A stretch of 64,000 bases of DNA, taken from contig NZ_JANHMP010000001.1 of the NCBI RefSeq assembly GCF_024609265.1, positions 310,001-374,000 on the forward strand, in the 5' to 3' direction. The first letter of the stretch is position 1; the number at the start of each line of letters is the position of its first letter. Both the position numbers and the translations under genes were made by a program. This stretch comes from Geothrix campi. Its GTDB lineage: Bacteria > Acidobacteriota > Holophagae > Holophagales > Holophagaceae. The notes beneath the pieces are model-generated. The model was not told the origin of the DNA, ran no database searches, and saw nothing but the letters and a program-made list of their open reading frames with translations. Shown piece by piece: positions 50,177-58,281 of the stretch.

Positions 50177-51490
50177 CTACCGCATCGCCTCCATGGGACT
50201 CAGGCGCATGGCGCGGAAGGCGGGATAGAGGCCGAAGACCACAGCCAGGGTCAGGGCCACGATCCAGGCGGTGATCAGGCCGATGGGATTCACCACCAGT
50301 CCGTAGGGGAAGCTGGCGGAGAGGGCTTGGCACAGCAGGCCCCCCGAGAGGGTACCCAGCAGGGCCCCGATGGCCGCCAGCACCACCGCCTCCAGCAGGA
50401 ACTGGATGAAGATCTCGTGGTCGGAGGCGCCCAGGGCCTTGCGCAGACCGATCTCGAAGCGACGGTCGCTGAAGCTGATTAGCATGACGGACAGCACGCC
50501 CACGCCCCCCACCAGTAGCACCGTGCCGGCCAAGCTGAGCAGCACCACCTTCCATCCGTGCATCTGCTCCAGGAAGTTCTGGTAGCTCTTCGCGGCCTCG
50601 GCGTCCAGATCCACCACCTCGGCGTCCTCGATGCCATGGTGGGCCTGGCGGATGCGGCTGAGGAGCATGGCCGAAACCTCGCCGAGATCCTCGGTGCGGC
50701 GGAGTTTCACCGTGATCTGGGCCAGCTTGTGGGCGGGATCCATGCGGTCCATGTAGGCTTCCAGCGGGATGAGGATGCCGTTGGCATCCGTGTAGTTCTC
50801 CTCATTGAAGATCTGGCCCGGGGCCTGGACGCCCACGATGCGGAAGGGTACGCCCTCCACCACCAGGTCGCGGCCCACAGGATCGGCGCCCCCGAAGAGC
50901 TTTGCGGCGAGGGTGGCGCCCACGACGGCCACCGTGGACCGCCGCCGCTGGTCATCTTCGGTGAGTCCCCGGCCCAGGCCGATGGGCCGGTTCATCCAGA
51001 CGGCGTAGTCGGGGGTGACACCGGTGACGAAGATGCGTTCGGTATCACCGGTCACACGGACCGAGGAGGTGCGCTGGGATCTGGGGAGGAAGGCGAGCAC
51101 CTTGGGATGGGGGGCAGTGAGGCGCGACAGGTCCTCCTGGCGCAGGCCTGGGCTCATCACAAAGCGGCTGCGTTCCTCGGCCGTTTCCGCCGTCTTCGGG
51201 GCGATGCGCACGGTGCCGTCCCAGCTCATGCCTGCGAAACCGGTACTGACCTTGTCCATGACGCCATCGAGCACCGAGGTCATCACCACGAGGGCGAATA
51301 CGCCCAGCATGAGGAGGGTGAGGGTGAGGATGCTCCGGACCTTGTGGGCCCACAACTCCACCAGGCCCGTGCGGACCACTTCCCAGAGCATGGCTGGGCT
51401 GAAGCCGCGCGTCTTGGCTCGCGGCGCGGGAGCTTCTCCGTCCAGCAGGGAAGGGCCGGGGGAACGGGGGAGAATGGCCTCGTCACTCAT
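50177..51490 (-). CDS. MacB-like ABC permease (FtsX type), downstream copy
   Basis: A 437-residue permease: N-terminal cytoplasmic segment, one helix (I-L-T-L-T-L-L-M-L-G-V-F-A-L), a large periplasmic MacB_PCD domain (~75-300), then three helices with the FtsX motif G-L-R-K-A-L-G-A-S. It ends R-L-S-P-M-E-A-M-R, typical for the family. Its ATG overlaps the end of the upstream permease by 8 bases. Unlike MacB, it has no ATPase domain fused. Confidence 0.92.
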   Translation of the reverse strand: MSDEAILPRSPGPSLLDGEAPAPRAKTRGFSPAMLWEVVRTGLVELWAHKVRSILTLTLLMLGVFALVVMTSVLDGVMDKVSTGFAGMSWDGTVRIAPKTAETAEERSRFVMSPGLRQEDLSRLTAPHPKVLAFLPRSQRTSSVRVTGDTERIFVTGVTPDYAVWMNRPIGLGRGLTEDDQRRRSTVAVVGATLAAKLFGGADPVGRDLVVEGVPFRIVGVQAPGQIFNEENYTDANGILIPLEAYMDRMDPAHKLAQITVKLRRTEDLGEVSAMLLSRIRQAHHGIEDAEVVDLDAEAAKSYQNFLEQMHGWKVVLLSLAGTVLLVGGVGVLSVMLISFSDRRFEIGLRKALGASDHEIFIQFLLEAVVLAAIGALLGTLSGGLLCQALSASFPYGLVVNPIGLITAWIVALTLAVVFGLYPAFRAMRLSPMEAMR

Positions 51491-52733
51491 ATCTGAGAGC
51501 CTCCATGGGAGACAGGCGCGAGGCTTTCCAGGCTGGATAGAGCGCGAAGAGGAAGCCGAAGGCCGCCGCCAGACCATAGGCCCAGACGAAGCTGGCCGGC
51601 GTCATATAGAGGGGGATGCCGAGGCTCTTGGTGATGATCCAGGAGAAGCCGATGCCCAGTACCAGTCCGGCCAGGCTCCCTAGGGCCGTAAGCAGGAGCG
51701 CCTCGGTCATGAAGCCCTTGAAGATCTCGCGGCCAGAGGCGCCAAGGGCCATCTTCACGCCTACCTCGCGAACACGTTCCTTGAGGCCGGCCATCTGGAT
51801 GTTCACGTTCACGATGCCGCCGCCCACCAGGGCCAGCACGCCCGAGAGCATGAAGATGATGTCGTAGACATCGCCCTGGCTGTTGCGACGGCGGATGCGG
51901 GCGGCCACATCGTCCAGGCGGAAGTCCTCCTGGAGCCGGTGGTTGGCTTTCACCAGATCGGAGAGCTGCTTCGCGAAGGCACCCATCACGGCCATGTCGG
52001 GGATGCGAAAGCTGACGCGGTCCACCCGTCGGTAGGCGTCCCCGTTCATGCGGCGTTGCACCAGGTTCGCGGGCACGGCGATGATGCGGTTCCGCCACCA
52101 GAACTGGTTGCGCTGGCCCTCCCGGAACCGGAAGACGCGCTCCTCGAAGGCGCCGATGACCGTGACGGGGATGGCCCCGATCCGCAAGGTCTGGCCCACG
52201 GCATCGCCCTTGGGGAAGAAGGTCTGCGCCGCCTCAGTACCGAGGATGACGACGGGGGCGCCCGTATCCATCTCCGTGGCGGAGAAGCCGCGACCCTGAG
52301 CCACGGCATAGCCGTTGGCCGGAATGAAATCGCCGCCGATTCCGCTGATCTGGCGGTCCTGGTCCCCGTAGGCCGAGACCACCCGGGACCGGGCGTTCTT
52401 CTGCCGGCTCACGCCCTGGATGGCGTCCGCCTTCAGGGCCTCGCCGCCGATGGCGTCGGCGTCGCGCAGGCCCAGGTTGGCCTGCTGGAGCGCCGTGGGC
52501 TGGCCATCGCGCACGGCGGCTTTCGGTTGGATGTTCAGCTTGTCCAGGCCGCCCATCTTCACGAACATCTGATCCGCGCGCTTCCGCTGGCTATCGGAGA
52601 TGGAGAAGCCGCCCAGCACGGAGGCGACCCCCAACAGCACCCCCAGAGCCTGCAGGATGGAACGGCCGAGGTTCTCCCGGATCTCCACCCAGGCCCCGAA
52701 CAGCCGTTCGCGAAACGCGCCCGAGGTGGTCAT
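51483..52733 (-). CDS. MacB-like ABC permease (FtsX type), upstream copy
   Basis: A 416-residue permease with the same architecture as the next gene: first helix (A-L-G-V-L-L-G-V-A-S-V-L), periplasmic domain, three C-terminal helices, V-K-M-A-L-G-A-S and the end R-L-S-P-M-E-A-L-R. The ATG directly abuts the ATPase stop (TAG-ATG), with GGAG eight bases upstream. The two permeases are diverged paralogues and probably pair as a heterodimer around one ATPase. Confidence 0.92.
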   Translation of the reverse strand: MTTSGAFRERLFGAWVEIRENLGRSILQALGVLLGVASVLGGFSISDSQRKRADQMFVKMGGLDKLNIQPKAAVRDGQPTALQQANLGLRDADAIGGEALKADAIQGVSRQKNARSRVVSAYGDQDRQISGIGGDFIPANGYAVAQGRGFSATEMDTGAPVVILGTEAAQTFFPKGDAVGQTLRIGAIPVTVIGAFEERVFRFREGQRNQFWWRNRIIAVPANLVQRRMNGDAYRRVDRVSFRIPDMAVMGAFAKQLSDLVKANHRLQEDFRLDDVAARIRRRNSQGDVYDIIFMLSGVLALVGGGIVNVNIQMAGLKERVREVGVKMALGASGREIFKGFMTEALLLTALGSLAGLVLGIGFSWIITKSLGIPLYMTPASFVWAYGLAAAFGFLFALYPAWKASRLSPMEALRYE

Positions 52734-53420
52734 CTAGGCCACTCCCTCGGTCAGGGCGATCAGACCATCCCTGATCTCCACCCGCCGCTCCGCCTGGGCG
52801 GCAATGGAGGGATCGTGGGTCACGAGCAGCAGGGTATTGCCCTGCCGGTGGAGTTCACGGAAGAGATCCAGAACTTCGGCGCCGGTCTTGGAATCCAGGG
52901 CGCCTGTGGGTTCATCCGCCAGCAGCAGGGCCGGTTCGTTGGCCAGGGCCCGGGCCACGGCCACGCGCTGCTTCTGGCCGCCGGAGAGCGTGCCCGGCAG
53001 CTTGTCGGCCTTGTCGGCGATGCCCACCTTCTCAAGCAGGGCCATGGCCCGTTCGCGCCGTTCGCGGCGGCCCACGCCCGCGTAGAGCATGGGTAGCTCC
53101 ACATTGCGGACGATGCTGGCCTTGGGCAGCAGGTTGTAGCTCTGGAAGACAAAGCCCACCTTCTCGTTGCGGATCCGCGCCAGTTCACCGCCGGAGAGCC
53201 CCTGAACCTGGTGGCCATCCAACGTGTAGGTGCCCGTCGAAGGCAGATCCAGGCAGCCCAGGATGGCCATGAGCGTGGACTTGCCCGAGCCGGAAGGGCC
53301 GATGAGGGCCACGAACTCGCCCTTTCCCACGGTGAGGTCGATGCCGCGCAGCGCGTGGACCGCCGCCCCGTTGGCGCCATAGACCTTGGTGAGGCCTTCT
53401 GTCTGGATGATCGTGGACAT
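52734..53420 (-). CDS. MacB/LolD-type ABC transporter ATPase
   Basis: A 228-residue ATPase with Walker A G-P-S-G-S-G-K-S-T, Q-loop F-V-F-Q-S-Y-N-L-L-P, signature L-S-G-G-Q-K-Q-R-V-A and Walker B L-L-L-A-D-E-P-T-G-A-L-D. All are those of the MacB/LolD class, which works as a mechanotransmission motor. GAGG precedes the ATG by six bases. A palindromic repeat separates it from the fusion-protein gene. Confidence 0.95.
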   Translation of the reverse strand: MSTIIQTEGLTKVYGANGAAVHALRGIDLTVGKGEFVALIGPSGSGKSTLMAILGCLDLPSTGTYTLDGHQVQGLSGGELARIRNEKVGFVFQSYNLLPKASIVRNVELPMLYAGVGRRERRERAMALLEKVGIADKADKLPGTLSGGQKQRVAVARALANEPALLLADEPTGALDSKTGAEVLDLFRELHRQGNTLLLVTHDPSIAAQAERRVEIRDGLIALTEGVA

Positions 53421-53479
53421 GCGATTCCTCAGTGGAGCAGGGCCCCGAGGGAGGCGGAGGCCGACCGAAGGGCGGGGGT

Positions 53480-53522
53480 GCGGGGGGACGTCGCGAGCGA
53501 AGCGAGCAGGCGGTCCCCCCGC
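53480..53522. repeat. Palindromic REP-like element inside the exporter operon
   Basis: GCGGGGGGAC (53480-53489) and GTCCCCCCGC (53513-53522) are perfect 10-base complements around a 23-base loop containing G-C-G-A-G-C-G-A-A-G-C-G-A-G-C. The arm and loop style recall the element at 39348-39423. In RNA it would form a stable hairpin between the fusion-protein and ATPase genes. Confidence 0.8.
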
Positions 53523-53528
53523 GGAGCA

Positions 53529-54749
53529 TCAGTTGTTTTCATCGTCTTTCTCGACCTTCTTCTTGCTGGGATCTTCGAGGCTCACCTGGTCATTGGCCTT
53601 GAGGCCGGACAGGATCTCCACGCGCTCGAGGGTCGCGATGCCGGCCTTGACTGGAACCACGTCGAAGTATTCCTTCCAGTGGTCGGAGAGCCAGATGAAT
53701 TTGCCGCGACCCGAGAGGCCTTCCTTGGCCTTGGCGAGGTCCTGGGGCAGGAGGTTCTCCTTCAGGCGGTAGACCACGGTCTGCCCATCCCGGCGCTGCA
53801 GGGACTCCAGAGGCACACTCACGGCTTTGTCCCGCTTCTCGCCAAGGATCTCCACGTTGGCGCTCATGCCCGTGCGGAAGGCCTCCGTGAGCTCATCCAG
53901 GGCCACCTCCACCTTGAAGACCTTGATCTTCTCCACCAGATCCGCGGCCGGAGCCACGAAGCGCACCTTGCCTGTGAAGGCCTTCTGCGGATAGGCATCC
54001 AGGGTGATGCGGACGGCCTGGCCCACCTTCACCTTGGCGATGTCCACTTCGTTGAGGTTCACCCTCACGATGAGCGAGCCCAGGTCGGCCACAGTGAACA
54101 CCACCGTGCCGGCATTGAAGGAGCTGACCCCCGAGGTGATGGTGTCGCCCAATTCCACACCACGCTTGATGACCACGCCGTTCATGGGCGCCGTCACGCG
54201 AGCGAGCTGGGTAGAGGCGTTGCCGCTGATGGGGATGCCGCGGTCCTCAACGATCTGGTACCGGGTCTGGGCGCTCTTGTAGGCCTCTTCCGCGAGGTCG
54301 CGGGTGGTCTTGGCACCCCGGTAGGCTTGATCGGAAATGAGCCCTGATTTGAAGAGTTCGGATTGCTGGGCGAAGTCCCGTTCGGCATTCTTGAAGCTCA
54401 CCCGTGCCTGGGACACGCTGCCCTGGACGTCGGACAGCGTTTGGGCCTGGTTCACGTCCGGCTCCACTTCGGCCAGTACTGCACCGGCCCGCACGGTAGC
54501 CCCCTCGCGGACCTTCAGGCCCACGATGCGCCCGGACACCGTGGACTTCACGTCCACCTTGGTGAGGGGATCCACCACGCCCACTTCCCGGACGCTCACC
54601 TGGAGGTCCTCAGCCTGGACCTTGCCCAGGCGGAAGGGGGTGCTGGCCTCGGCCTTCTTGCCCTTGCCATCACTTCCCTTGAGGGTGAAGAACATGCCGG
54701 CCGCCAATGCGGCTCCAGCCACGGAGACGATGACCCACCGCTTCTTCAT
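53529..54749 (-). CDS. MacA-like membrane fusion protein
   Basis: A 406-residue periplasmic adaptor. It has an N-terminal membrane anchor (V-I-V-S-V-A-G-A-A-L-A-A-G), a barrel-sandwich half (V-S-G-R-I-V-G-L-K-V-R-E-G), a coiled coil (~residues 95-165), the second half (T-A-P-M-N-G-V-V-I-K-R-G), then beta-barrel and proximal domains. Highly charged K/D/E residues end the protein. A G-rich ribosome site lies four bases before ATG 54749. With the ATPase and two permeases it forms a MacAB-like exporter or glycolipid/lipoprotein transporter; no outer membrane channel gene is adjacent. Confidence 0.92.
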   Translation of the reverse strand: MKKRWVIVSVAGAALAAGMFFTLKGSDGKGKKAEASTPFRLGKVQAEDLQVSVREVGVVDPLTKVDVKSTVSGRIVGLKVREGATVRAGAVLAEVEPDVNQAQTLSDVQGSVSQARVSFKNAERDFAQQSELFKSGLISDQAYRGAKTTRDLAEEAYKSAQTRYQIVEDRGIPISGNASTQLARVTAPMNGVVIKRGVELGDTITSGVSSFNAGTVVFTVADLGSLIVRVNLNEVDIAKVKVGQAVRITLDAYPQKAFTGKVRFVAPAADLVEKIKVFKVEVALDELTEAFRTGMSANVEILGEKRDKAVSVPLESLQRRDGQTVVYRLKENLLPQDLAKAKEGLSGRGKFIWLSDHWKEYFDVVPVKAGIATLERVEILSGLKANDQVSLEDPSKKKVEKDDENN

Positions 54750-55061
54750 GAAACCCCCTGATGGGAAAGATGCCGGGCTTGCCGGGGTGATGAATGGCCT
54801 ACGGGGAAAAGTCTGAGACCGTTTAGGCCAGGCCCCCTCCTGACTTCGGTCGCTGGTACATGGGAATCGGCCAATGGACGGGCCTGTCGGGGAGTGCCGC
54901 CGTGGCGTCCTGCCACAAGGCCTGAGGCAACGATCCACGGCGAGTTGGTTAAACCTTCTCCAATTGCTCGGGACTAATGATGTTGTGAGTTGGCACGAGG
55001 ACGGCATCAGGTCGTTCTGGGACGATTCCCCTTCGCGGCCTGGCCGCACCAGGAGCACACC
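54750..55061. other. Intergenic region between divergent units
   Basis: About 310 bases. No gene is visible. The AT-richer part at 54945-54985 probably holds the promoter of the repeat-protein gene; I cannot pick a convincing -35/-10 pair. GC-rich inverted patches occur near 54890-54915. Confidence 0.4.
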
Positions 55062-55514
55062 ATGTCCAACCTTCAGAAGCGCGTGGCCTTTATCGTGGCG
55101 GCGGGCCTTATCGGCGCCTCCCTCATGGCCCAGACCCCGGTGCCGCCGCCGACAGGCCAGCAGGTGGAGCGGAAGGGAGAGCGCGTCGAGCGCCGAGGCG
55201 AGGCCCAGGAGCGGAAGGGCGAGCGTCAGGAGCGCCGAGGCGCCCGCAACGAGCGTCAGGGAGAACGGAAAGAACGCCAGGGTGCCCGCATGGAAAAGCG
55301 GGGCGAGGCCCTCGAGGCCAAGGGCGATGTGAAGGCTGGCGCGGCGCTAGAGCGCAAAGGTGAACGCCGCGAAGCGGTGGGCGGGGCCCAGGAGGCCAAA
55401 GGCGCCCGGCAAGAGCGGCGCGGGGCGCGGAACGAGCGGAAAGGGGAGCGCAAGGAACGTCGTGGCGAGCACCTTGAGCACAAGGGCGAGCGCCTGCAGG
55501 CCCAGGGCAAGTAG
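55062..55514 (+). CDS. Secreted charged protein of seven-residue repeats
   Basis: A 150-residue protein: signal peptide (A-F-I-V-A-A-G-L-I-G-A-S-L-M-A-Q), a short Pro/Thr stretch, then about 14 units of a strict seven-residue pattern E-R-x-G-E/A-R-x (for example E-R-K-G-E-R-V, E-R-R-G-A-R-N). Arg, Glu, Lys and Gly make up nearly all of it. Period seven suggests a long helix or coiled coil, but Gly in every unit is odd for that. GGAG lies six bases before ATG 55062. A strong bidirectional terminator follows. Role unknown; a periplasmic spacer or nucleic acid/polyanion binder is speculation. Confidence 0.8.
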   Translation: MSNLQKRVAFIVAAGLIGASLMAQTPVPPPTGQQVERKGERVERRGEAQERKGERQERRGARNERQGERKERQGARMEKRGEALEAKGDVKAGAALERKGERREAVGGAQEAKGARQERRGARNERKGERKERRGEHLEHKGERLQAQGK

Positions 55515-55525
55515 CTCTTTCCACC

Positions 55526-55564
55526 CTCACGAAAGCGGCCCCCGATGGGGGCCGCTTTCGTGAG
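55526..55564. terminator. Strong bidirectional terminator
   Basis: A perfect 18-base stem (CTCACGAAAGCGGCCCCC and its complement) with a GAT loop lies between the convergent repeat-protein gene and ackA. AAAG/CTTT within the arms gives T-runs on both strands. Confidence 0.8.
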
Positions 55565-55576
55565 GCGTTAAGCAGC

Positions 55577-56746
55577 CTACCGCACGGTCTCCCGCGCGAT
55601 CATCAGTTCTTCGTTGGTGGGCACGACGGTGACCACCACACGGGAATCAGGGGTGCTGATGATCCGCTCGCCCGTGCCGTGCTCGTTGGCTTCGGGATCC
55701 AGCTTGACGCCCAGGAAGCCCAGCTTGCTGCAGACCTTGGCGCGGACATAGGTGCTGTGGGTGCCAATGCCGGCGGTGAAGGTGATGGCGTCGACACCAT
55801 CCAGGACCGTGGCGTAGGAGCCGATGAACTGGCGCACGTTGTAGGTCAGGAGGTCGCGGGCCAGGCGGGCGCGGTCATTGCCGCTGTCGGCGGCCAGCTC
55901 GATCTCGCGGAAATCGGAGGACACCCCGGAAATGCCGAGCAGCCCGGACTTCTTGTTCAGCAGGTCCGTGATGGCCGCGTAATCCAGGTGTTCGTGCTCC
56001 ATGAGCATCTCCACCACGCTGGGATCGATGGTGCCGCAGCGGGTGCCCATGATGACGCCCTGGAGCGGCGTCATGCCCATGCTGGTGTCCATGCTCCTGC
56101 CCTGGCCCACGGCGCAGATGCTGGTGCCGTTGCCGATGTGGCAGGTGATGACCTTCAGCGACCGGAGGGGGCGGCAGAGCAGGATGGCCGTGCGGGCGGC
56201 CACGAAGGCGTGGCTGGTGCCGTGGAAGCCATAGCGGCGGATGCCGTACTTCTGGCTCAGTTCGTAGGGGATGCCGTAGGTGCGGGCGTGGTCGGGGATG
56301 TTGTGGTGGAAGGCCGTATCGAAGACCGCCACATGGGGCACATCGGGGAAGGTCTCCCGGGCGACGCGGATGCCCAGGGCGTTGGCCGGATTATGGAGCG
56401 GCGCATAGATGGCGAAAGCCTCGATGTCGTGGAGCACCTCGTCCGTCACCAGCACGGAGTCGCCGTATTTGGGCCCGCCATGGACCACCCGGTGGCCCAC
56501 GGCGTGGACGGGGGTGTCGTGCAGCACATTGGTGTGGAGGCGGTCCAGGATGGCCTCCAGGGCCTCCCGGTGGGTGGGGAGGGGGAGGGTCTCCTTGCGC
56601 TTCTCCCCACCGATGGTGCAGGCGAGGATGCCATCAGCGAGGCCGATGCGCTCCGCGATGCCCTCGGCGATGGACGCCTCGTTCACCATGTCGAAAAGAT
56701 TGAACTTCAGGCTCGAAGAGCCGGCATTCAGAACGAGAACGAACAC
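55577..56746 (-). CDS. ackA: Acetate kinase
   Basis: Interconverts acetate and acetyl phosphate with ATP. The 389-residue protein opens V-L-V-L-N-A-G-S-S-S-L-K-F and has H-R-V-V-H-G-G, F-D-T-A-F-H, H-I-G-N-G-T-S and F-T-A-G-I-G. The start is best placed at GTG 56746 (M-F-V-L-V-L-N-A-G), which matches the family N-terminus and has GGGGGA four bases upstream. ATG 56758 adds four residues and has no ribosome site. Phosphotransacetylase is not in the window. Confidence 0.95.
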   Translation of the reverse strand: MFVLVLNAGSSSLKFNLFDMVNEASIAEGIAERIGLADGILACTIGGEKRKETLPLPTHREALEAILDRLHTNVLHDTPVHAVGHRVVHGGPKYGDSVLVTDEVLHDIEAFAIYAPLHNPANALGIRVARETFPDVPHVAVFDTAFHHNIPDHARTYGIPYELSQKYGIRRYGFHGTSHAFVAARTAILLCRPLRSLKVITCHIGNGTSICAVGQGRSMDTSMGMTPLQGVIMGTRCGTIDPSVVEMLMEHEHLDYAAITDLLNKKSGLLGISGVSSDFREIELAADSGNDRARLARDLLTYNVRQFIGSYATVLDGVDAITFTAGIGTHSTYVRAKVCSKLGFLGVKLDPEANEHGTGERIISTPDSRVVVTVVPTNEELMIARETVR

Positions 56747-56786
56747 AGAATCCCCCATGACAGGGAAAGTCTAGCTTCCATGGATA

Positions 56787-56820
56787 GTGACCGGTGACTC
56801 ATTGTGGATGAGTTGGTCAC
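56787..56820. promoter_or_regulatory. Hairpin between the E1-alpha gene and ackA
   Basis: Two pairs of arms fold together: GTGACC/GGTCAC outside and ACTCAT/ATGAGT inside, with small unpaired parts. It lies 40 bases before the ackA start and could be an operator, attenuator or mRNA-processing site. Confidence 0.4.
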
Positions 56821-56842
56821 CATGCCGCCGCCCAGGGGGAGG

Positions 56843-57781
56843 CTAGGTCGAAAAAACCCCCGCCTCCAGGGTGGCTGGATCAGGCCAGGGGGCCGCCAAG
56901 GCCGTTTCCGCGGCGGCAAGGAGCTCCGCTTCAAGGCGGGGCCGCAGGTCCGGGGCTGGCGCCCACCCCCGGTGCGCGAGCCAGGTTTCAAAGCGGGGCA
57001 GGGGATCCTTGGCGGCCCACTCGGCCAACAGCCCGGGATCCACGTAGCGCTGGTCGTCATGCTCGGCGTGGCCCTTCATGCGGAAGGTCTCGCAGACGAG
57101 AAAGGCCGGTCCCTTGCCCTCCAGACAGCGCTGCCGGGCCTGGGCGGCGGCAGCGTAGACAGCGGCGGCATCATTGCCATCCACGGTGAGGGTGAAGGCG
57201 CCCTGGGAGCGGGCCGACATCCTGCCGGCCATCTGGCGGTCAGGAGGGGTGGAGAAGGCATACCCGTTGGATTCACCCACGACGATGAGGGGGAGTTTCT
57301 GCACCACGGCGAAGTTGAGCCCCTCATAGAAGGCGCCGGTGGAGCTGCCGCCGTCGCCAATCCAGGTCATGGCGACGCGATGCTCGCCCTTCTGCCGGAA
57401 ACTGAGGGCCACACCGGCCATCACAGGGATGAGGGCGCCAAGCATCGACGTGGGCGCGAGGAGGCCGCGCGCCACCGAGCCGAAGTGGTTGTTGTGCTCC
57501 CGGCCTCCGGTGGGGCCGGTGGCGCGGCCGAGGTACTGGAGGAAGATCTCCAGCGGCGTGGCCCCCCGGACGAACATGGAACCCAGGTTGCGGATCATGG
57601 GGGCGATCACATCCTCTGGCCCGAGCGCCATGGCCGTGGCGCAGGCGGTGGCCTCCTGGCCCAGGCTGCGGTAGATGCTGCCAAGGGTCTGGCCCTGTCG
57701 GAAGAGTTTCACCAGCCGCTCCTCCGCAAGTCGCGTGAGCAGCATGGCTTCGTGAAGGCGCAAAGCGGTTTCCTGATCCAT
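56843..57781 (-). CDS. Thiamine-diphosphate dehydrogenase E1 component, alpha subunit
   Basis: A 312-residue protein of the pyruvate / branched-chain 2-oxoacid dehydrogenase E1-alpha family. The thiamine-diphosphate motif is G-D-G-G-S-S-T-G-A-F-Y-E-G-L-N-F-A to E-S-N-G-Y-A-F-S. The phosphorylation-loop region is present (Y-V-D-P-G, preceded by H-A-E-H-D-D). It is somewhat short for the family, mainly at the N-terminus. No E1-beta, E2 or E3 gene is adjacent; the next gene is ackA. The substrate cannot be fixed. Start ATG 57781 has no visible ribosome site. Confidence 0.88.
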   Translation of the reverse strand: MDQETALRLHEAMLLTRLAEERLVKLFRQGQTLGSIYRSLGQEATACATAMALGPEDVIAPMIRNLGSMFVRGATPLEIFLQYLGRATGPTGGREHNNHFGSVARGLLAPTSMLGALIPVMAGVALSFRQKGEHRVAMTWIGDGGSSTGAFYEGLNFAVVQKLPLIVVGESNGYAFSTPPDRQMAGRMSARSQGAFTLTVDGNDAAAVYAAAAQARQRCLEGKGPAFLVCETFRMKGHAEHDDQRYVDPGLLAEWAAKDPLPRFETWLAHRGWAPAPDLRPRLEAELLAAAETALAAPWPDPATLEAGVFST

Positions 57782-57798
57782 CGGGTTAGGATAATCCC

Positions 57799-58281
57799 AT
57801 GCTGAGCCTCCGTCCCGCTGTCCCCGCCGACGCCCCGCTGATTCTGCAGTACATCCGTGAACTCGCGGCCTATGAGCGCGAACCGGAGGCGGCGGTCGCC
57901 ACCGAGGCGGACCTCCATCGCTACGCCTTCTCGGACCATCCGCTGGTGAAGGTGACCATGGCGGAATGGGACGGCCAGCCTGCTGGATTCGCCCTCTGGT
58001 TCCTGAACTTCAGCACCTGGGAAGGCAAGCCCGGCATCTACCTCGAGGACTTGTTCGTCCGCCCCGCCTTCCGGGGCAAGGGCATCGGCAAGGCCTTGCT
58101 CCAGCACCTGGCGGCGCGGGCCGTGCAGGAAGGCTGGACCCGCTTCGTCTGGCAGGTGCTGGACTGGAACACACCGGCCATCGAGTTCTACGAGGCCCAC
58201 GGGGCCAAGGTGATGCGGCCCTGGCTCACCTGCCGCATCGAGGGCGAGGCCCTGGCGAAACTGGCCGGGGGCTTGGGCTGA
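57799..58281 (+). CDS. GNAT N-acetyltransferase, diamine-acetyltransferase-like
   Basis: A 160-residue acetyltransferase. The acetyl-CoA loop V-R-P-A-F-R-G-K-G-I-G-K-A-L-L and W-Q-V-L-D-W-N-T-P-A-I-E-F-Y-E-A-H-G-A match spermidine/spermine N1-acetyltransferase-like enzymes. It starts 17 bases from the divergent E1-alpha start, so its promoter must lie inside that gene; GATAAT at 57790-57795 just before the ATG could be a -10 of a nearly leaderless mRNA. The stop overlaps the next gene (TGATG). Confidence 0.88.
   Translation: MLSLRPAVPADAPLILQYIRELAAYEREPEAAVATEADLHRYAFSDHPLVKVTMAEWDGQPAGFALWFLNFSTWEGKPGIYLEDLFVRPAFRGKGIGKALLQHLAARAVQEGWTRFVWQVLDWNTPAIEFYEAHGAKVMRPWLTCRIEGEALAKLAGGLG

Noticed and set aside
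55140-55510. Tandem DNA repeats resembling a CRISPR array or minisatellite
   Set aside because: Units are 21 bases, imperfect, and keep one reading frame with a signal peptide; there are no spacers or cas genes.
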